Shown: in pieces, positions 60,088 to 64,000 of the stretch
Layout: each line of letters begins with the position of its first letter
Numbering within the stretch: position 1 is the stretch's first letter
Source: Lyophyllum atratum
Taxonomy: Eukaryota > Basidiomycota > Agaricomycetes > Agaricales > Lyophyllaceae
Direction: 5' to 3'
Length of the DNA: 64,000 nt
NCBI GenBank assembly: GCA_014905825.1
Contig: JACGCN010000003.1
Span: 2,108,001 to 2,172,000 of the forward strand
The notes under the pieces: generated by a model
Databases searched by the model: none
What the model was told of the DNA's origin: nothing
Seen by the model: the letters and a program-made list of their open reading frames with translations, nothing else
Position numbers and translations under genes: made by a program

Positions 60088-60485
60088 AAGTACGGGTAGG
60101 CGACCGACGGTTTAACCGTCATTGCGGTCCTCACTGACCCAGTCATGGCGCTGCGCCTATCGATACTCGAATCGATGGGCTTTTTTGGACATTATCGACT
60201 CATGCCCAAGGATTACTCGAACTATCCTTGGGTTTCTTGTCAGTACATAAGGACGACGGGTCCTCACTTCATGCTACGATCAATATGCCATACTGATCGT
60301 ATACTTTACTTTACAAAGTTACCGACTATACGCAGTCGGTACACTTTCAGAACCATGCCTAGGACGACGGGTCCTAGGCCCCATATATCATCAACTAGTT
60401 AGTGTATAAGTCTGTCCTACAGACTAATACACGTATATCTATATCCTCTCTGGAAGATTGCTGCACGCAATCTTAAAGGGGGGTA
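60088..60485 (+). promoter_or_regulatory. Element B 3' hairpin array and polypurine tract
   Basis: Between the third ORF stop and the 3' LTR almost every base belongs to a stem-loop. Stems include 60106-60120, 60133-60143, 60155-60180 (10 bp with a wobble), 60205-60232 (9 bp), 60250-60264, 60275-60301 (8 bp), 60320-60341 (8 bp), 60357-60379 (9 bp), 60403-60432 (two-tier, about 13 bp) and 60454-60474 (8 bp). Two hairpins share the loop GACGG and stem AGGAC/GTCCT; two share ACTCGA in the loop. The array ends at a polypurine tract AAAGGGGGG (60475-60483), the expected plus-strand primer. Confidence 0.85.
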
Positions 60486-60671
60486 TGTAAGGGCCCCGCC
60501 CTTACTGGGCGTTGTTTGGCTTGTTTGGCGACACCTTCGGTGTCGTCTATAACAGGCCTGTAGTAAACATGTACAAACTAGACACTTGTAACCTCACGCA
60601 TACGTAGCAAATACCAAGACTGGTCAAGCTTACGTAGCGTGAACTGCAAGACCCCCCGTAGCCACGCTACA
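60486..60671 (+). repeat. Element B 3' LTR
   Basis: 186 bp, the same sequence as 49174-49359 as far as reading shows. Followed by the second copy of the TGTAC target duplication (60672-60676). Confidence 0.95.
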
Positions 60672-60676
60672 TGTAC

Positions 60677-62566
60677 ACCGAGGAGAAGATACCTGTACTT
60701 CCGGGCCTAGTATCCCGCACTGACGTATACGGGTGGCCCGCGCCCCGAGCGACCTTTTGGGAGAAGATCGGACAGGGGAAGGTACAACAAGTTGCCTCCT
60801 CCTCCTGGGTTTACGGATCGGCCTACCCTAAGAAAGGCATCGCCCCGCGGCGTGAACCGACCCCCCCGCCCGCGGACAAACTGCCTCTCCTGAGTATTGC
60901 CACGCCTATTGTCTCGACAGCAAACGCGATGCCGCAGGGCTCTTCCTCAGTAGATGACGCTGAGATGCAGAGCCCGCCTCGTGGGTCTGCTGATCAGGAC
61001 GCTGTGATGGCGAGTCCGCCCAAGCCGACTCGCCCCGCATCCCCAGGCTCGGAGTCATCAGGGTCTGTGAAGCTTTCATGGGGTATGTCCGACGACGAAG
61101 ACGATACATGGACAGCGGGAGCTCAAGCGGCTGCGCCCAGTCCGTTAGCGAAGGCATATCTTCGGTCAGGAGATTTTGCCCCTAACGTGCCGTGGACGGA
61201 GCTGCGCGACGCGTTACTCGAGATCGCGAAGAGTCACCCGGAGATTCATATCGTGGACTGCGTTCAATCCAGTACGATGTACCGCCAAACGGTGTGGGTG
61301 TCGCTCACCAGTCAAGAGGGAGCTGAATTACTTCGCTCCTTGTTCCAACAATTGCCCGCTCCCCCTAGGGGTGCTACAGATTTGGTCCCGGTCGAGGCCG
61401 AACAGTTCGTGCAGGCACAGAAGGCGGCGGGAGCTTCGACAACAGCCTCTCCGTCCCCTTCCCGGGCTTCAGCCTCTGCCGCGTCTCTACACCCATCCGC
61501 AACGCCTGTTTGTCAGCGCTCACCTTCACCTGCTCGTCGACGCTCTCCTCGTCGGCGCTCTCCATCGCCGGTTCGTACTATCTCCCCTCCTCGCTCGCGC
61601 CCTATGCCCAGCCCCACGCGTCCGTCATCTACGTCCTCTTCCCCGTTGCGGCGTCGTCGGAACCCTAGTCGCCGCGTGGGCCCCACATATCTACCTCGTC
61701 GTCAGCATTATTCCCCTCCGGCTAGGCGGATGTCTGAGCTACCTAGTTGGGAAGCGCGTTCTCGACGTGGGCCTCCCTCTCGGGAAAGGTCTCCTCGTCG
61801 GTCTGTTCACATGTCTCCCCGTCGACGATCCCCGACTCCTCTTCGTTGGGGTCGAGGACGTTCCCGCAGTCCTCGCAGGAGCCGTGGTCGCTCCCCTAGA
61901 TCCTACGATCTGAGCTACGGCCGTCGGGGCTCTGGCGTCCGTTCTTCCCGCTCTCGCTCGCCTCGGTCTCGGGTCAGCTCTCTCAGCTCTCGGTCGACCT
62001 CATCCCGTTCTGCCAGCCCTCGCCGAACACCCTCGAGGTCGGAAGGCCCGACACCGTCTGCTGCGTCTGAGCTCGCGCCGCCCCCCTCGGTGTCGTCCCT
62101 TTCCGTGGAGGATCTGGCAAACCTCCACCGGTTGACCACCGTGCTTCTAGCGCAGTATGGTCACCCCACCCCAAGCCCCGCCCTCGGTGATCGTCTCACG
62201 CATCCCCCTCCACCGCTGGACGCGCGCCTCTCTAACCCGTTACCCTTGGCTGAACGCCTTCTTGCCGCGCCCGTTCCTCCTCCTGCCCCTGCGCCGCCCC
62301 CCCTGATTAGGCGCATGCAGGTTACTTTAGGCGAGCGCGTAGGCGACATCATGATGGGCCCAGCGGTTGCGGATGCGTCCTCAAGTGAGGCCCCTGCTAG
62401 CGAAGGTGCGGGTGTAGTGCCCAACCCTTCCCAGCGGCGACGGCCCAGACGTAACAAGCGTCAACGCGTCGCCATGAAGAAGCGCGAAGGTGTCTGGGAC
62501 TACACGAGAGCTTCCGGTTCTGGCAATCCGGGGGGCGATGACAGCGATGAAGAGTACGCGGGTTGA
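60677..62566 (+). CDS. Element A third ORF, C-terminal 629 codons with Arg/Ser-rich region
   Basis: Continues in frame from 49173. It begins TEEKIPVLPGLVSRTDVYGW, then has a disordered Ser/Pro/acid region and a short folded-looking block (VPWTELRDALLEIAKSHPEI, HIVDCVQSSTMYRQTVWVSL; 61180-61310). A long Arg/Ser/Pro tract (about 61500-62060) has many SPRR, RSRSP and SRSP units, like SR splicing factors. After a helix (SVEDLANLHRLTTVLLAQYG) comes a Pro-rich part with a basic motif (QRRRPRRNKRQR) and the end DDSDEEYAG. SR tracts usually bind RNA or splicing factors and are phosphorylated; a role in RNA handling or nuclear entry is inference. Confidence 0.8.
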   Translation, partial: TEEKIPVLPGLVSRTDVYGWPAPRATFWEKIGQGKVQQVASSSWVYGSAYPKKGIAPRREPTPPPADKLPLLSIATPIVSTANAMPQGSSSVDDAEMQSPPRGSADQDAVMASPPKPTRPASPGSESSGSVKLSWGMSDDEDDTWTAGAQAAAPSPLAKAYLRSGDFAPNVPWTELRDALLEIAKSHPEIHIVDCVQSSTMYRQTVWVSLTSQEGAELLRSLFQQLPAPPRGATDLVPVEAEQFVQAQKAAGASTTASPSPSRASASAASLHPSATPVCQRSPSPARRRSPRRRSPSPVRTISPPRSRPMPSPTRPSSTSSSPLRRRRNPSRRVGPTYLPRRQHYSPPARRMSELPSWEARSRRGPPSRERSPRRSVHMSPRRRSPTPLRWGRGRSRSPRRSRGRSPRSYDLSYGRRGSGVRSSRSRSPRSRVSSLSSRSTSSRSASPRRTPSRSEGPTPSAASELAPPPSVSSLSVEDLANLHRLTTVLLAQYGHPTPSPALGDRLTHPPPPLDARLSNPLPLAERLLAAPVPPPAPAPPPLIRRMQVTLGERVGDIMMGPAVADASSSEAPASEGAGVVPNPSQRRRPRRNKRQRVAMKKREGVWDYTRASGSGNPGGDDSDEEYAG

Positions 62567-62659
62567 CTTGGTCGATTTTTTTGGTACCTTTTTTTTTCTC
62601 TCTCTTTTTCCTGCGTCTACGGGCCTTACCTTGGCTCGATCTTGCACGCGGGGGGGCAC
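62567..62659 (+). other. Element A 3' untranslated region with T-rich run and G-run
   Basis: Contains long T/C tracts (62574-62612) and, just before the 3' LTR, gcacgcgggggggcac (62644-62659), whose G-run is the only candidate polypurine tract. It is shorter and less pure than in element B. Confidence 0.55.
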
Positions 62660-63127
62660 TGTGACGGTGGTGTATTCGGATATACCCCACGCCCACTCAG
62701 TTGCGTGTTCGATCGGGCCGGAGCCCTATATTTGTACATATTTGCATTACCTACATAAACTGCTGTACGCGTGTCCTTGCTGGACACGCACAAAATACTA
62801 TCAACATTCACCATCGACTACTCGACTAGCGTGAACGGTGAACCGTGCGACCCCCCCGACTCCAGGACGGCATCGTGGATCCTGTGCAGGGTGACAGCTC
62901 ACCTTGCACAGGTCCACAGTGCCCCGGCGTCGGGTCATACCGCCCCAAGCCATGGGTTACATGGCCTTCCCTCGATGCTGCGCCCCTTGCCGGGCAAGTG
63001 GCTCGAGGATGACCTTGACGCTGCGCCTACGACTAGGCACGTAGCTCGAGGTCTAGGAGCGCCCTAGGCGCTCCCCGACGTCTGACTTCTACACGCGAGA
63101 AGACCCGTATTACACGGCCGTATCACA
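62660..63127 (+). repeat. Element A 3' LTR
   Basis: 468 bp, same length as the 5' LTR and different from it only at 62702 (T instead of C). Followed by CGCAG (63128-63132), the second target-site copy, where the host gene resumes. Confidence 0.95.
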
Positions 63128-64000
63128 CGCAGCGGCTTCCACGCATCGAGGACATTCACCAACGCGTAAGTAGTCTGCCATTTTCTCTACAAAACGCTGT
63201 TGCAATGACCTCTACAGACTCTACACCTCTATGTCGAAGACCTTCGTTTCAACTCCTTCAATATGAAAACGTCGGTGGCGATCGCAGCCACAGTCGCTGA
63301 TCGAGTATGCTGCGCTCCCGGCGAATGGCGCGTTGAGGCAGTGAACGTCCTCAAAAAGTTGCAGGAAAGTATCGCAGAACTTCGTGGGCCAGGTACGTCT
63401 GGGAATCGTTCGGGACTTAGCTCGATTTCTCAAACAATTAACTAGGTCCAATAACTATTGGAGTTCCAGACGCTGTAATCCCGGAATATACGTCGTACTT
63501 CGTCGAATCATCCGTCAAGAATTTAACAAATGCGGTGACTAGCCCCACACACCTTGTGGTACCCGCTAGCGAGCGAGCGTCATTGACACTTCGTGTCAAA
63601 TTTGTTGAGTACTCTTTTCTAACCACAAATTACCAACATCTGATTGTTATTTCAGCTGGGTGGCGTTAAGGGACTGAAGATGGCCTGCGAGGAGATTCCT
63701 AGCGGTAAGTTTTCGGTCTCGAGTTTCCTCAGTCCTAATATGCTGTTAATGTGCTCAGAAGATGAAGAAGTCTCTCGCTTGCAAGTGGCGTCGTTTCCTT
63801 CGGATTTCAGACCACTGGAGGCTGCTCGTGCTCGTGTGGAGGCTGCTCGTGCTCGCGCTGGAACCTCAGCAGGGCGCCAATGGGATTCTATAGACAACCC
63901 AAGCGGTGAAGGGCCCTCGTCCTCCACTAGCTTTTCTCAAAACCCTCAGCTAGACCAAGCAGTCCTTCCCTCTTTGCCTCGTGCACGGCGACTCGAACAG
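63128..64000 (+). pseudogene. Host gene of unknown function, 3' part, runs off the window
   Basis: Resumes the frame interrupted at 37119: RLPRIEDIHQR to 63165, then exons reading TLHLYVEDLRFNSFNMKTSV..., VLKKLQESIAELRGP, PITIGVPDAVIPEYTSYFVE, SERASLTLRVKF and LGGVKGLKMACEEIPS. Introns of 50-70 nt have proper borders (63166-63217, about 63392-63446, about 63603-63655, about 63704-63760). A 21-nt tandem duplication near 63819-63860 encodes two copies of EAARARx. The protein continues beyond 64000. No domain recognised. The reading frame on both sides is intact, so only the retroelement disables it. Confidence 0.75.

Larger units (their letters stand above)
49174..60671 (+). mobile_element. Element B: hairpin-rich Ty3/Gypsy chromovirus with third ORF
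   Basis: An 11,498-bp LTR retrotransposon inserted in the third ORF of element A, same orientation. LTRs of 186 bp (TGTAAGGG...GCTACA) look identical, and the target duplication is TGTAC (49169-49173 and 60672-60676). Layout: 5' LTR, 98-nt leader, Gag-protease, TGA, RT-RNaseH-integrase-chromodomain in the same frame, third ORF, a roughly 400-nt hairpin array, polypurine tract, 3' LTR. All coding regions are free of other stops, so it may be active. Short perfect inverted repeats are found along its entire length (see findings). Confidence 0.95.
37120..63127 (+). mobile_element. Element A: Ty3/Gypsy chromovirus with third ORF, carrying two nested insertions
   Basis: LTR retrotransposon occupying 26,008 nt, of which about 13.2 kb is its own. 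It has 468-bp LTRs at both ends (TGTGACGG...TATCACA) and a 5-bp target duplication CGCAG (37115-37119 and 63128-63132). Order: 5' LTR, primer site, structured leader, Gag-PR-RT-RNaseH-IN-chromodomain in a single frame (38037-47362), a hairpin-rich spacer, a 1,092-codon third ORF (47785-62566), 3' LTR. The LTRs differ at one position (C at 37162, T at 62702), so insertion is recent. A hAT-type element sits in pol and element B sits in the third ORF. One in-frame TGA lies in gag. Confidence 0.95.

Noticed and set aside
60088..60485. CRISPR-like array suggested by regularly spaced palindromic units
   Set aside because: Units differ in sequence, have no constant spacers, and lie inside a fungal LTR retrotransposon; they are RNA hairpins of the element.
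49174..60671. Element B as an internal duplication of element A
   Set aside because: Different LTRs, Gag, primer region and Pol sequence, and its own perfect TSD within element A's third ORF.
47785..62566. Env-like protein for the third ORFs, making the elements retrovirus-like
   Set aside because: Neither third ORF has a signal peptide, a membrane helix or a fusion-type hydrophobic segment.

Overview
The window is nuclear DNA from a filamentous mushroom-type fungus (Basidiomycota, probably Agaricomycetes). The evidence is intron-dense genes with introns of roughly 50-65 nt and GT...AG borders, a LisH/Flo8-like regulator, a mitochondrial Ilv2, a multi-pass protein of a type expanded in mushrooms, and chromodomain Ty3/Gypsy (chromovirus) elements. 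There is no bacterial signature. No tRNA or rRNA gene was recognised.

The left half (1-35.3 kb) is ordinary host DNA. In order it holds a type-2 diacylglycerol acyltransferase (-), CDC48/p97 (-), tubulin-folding cofactor B (-), two single-pass membrane proteins (+ and -), a myosin-binding (vezatin/Inp2-like) protein (+), a cytochrome P450 (+), a LisH Flo8/SSDP-like regulator (-), a giant protein with two START-like modules and a C-terminal membrane anchor (-), acetolactate synthase ILV2 (-), and a seven-helix-type membrane protein (+). A decayed copy of the CDC48 3' end lies just downstream of CDC48.

The right half (35.4-64 kb) is a nested transposon stack. A host gene of unknown function (starting at 36795 and running off the right edge) is split after its second exon begins by LTR retrotransposon A (37120-63127; 468-bp LTRs differing at one base; TSD CGCAG). 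Element A encodes a single-frame Gag-Pol with chromodomain plus a third, 1,092-codon ORF ending in an Arg/Ser-rich region. A non-autonomous hAT-type DNA element (42121-43374; TSD GATCGGCA) has jumped into A's pol. A second chromovirus, element B (49174-60671; identical 186-bp LTRs; TSD TGTAC), has jumped into A's third ORF. Removing each insert with one TSD copy restores every reading frame exactly, so the insertion order is unambiguous and all events are recent.

The most unusual signal is RNA-level structure. Element B is packed along its whole length, including inside coding sequence, with short perfect inverted repeats (9-11 bp stems, 3-10 nt loops), far above chance, and its 400-nt 3' region is almost entirely consecutive hairpins. 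Element A has a different system: three two-tier hairpins in its Gag leader and five two-tier hairpins, with covarying stems, in the 420-nt spacer before its third ORF. Together with the two large post-integrase ORFs, these look like undescribed parts of fungal chromovirus biology.
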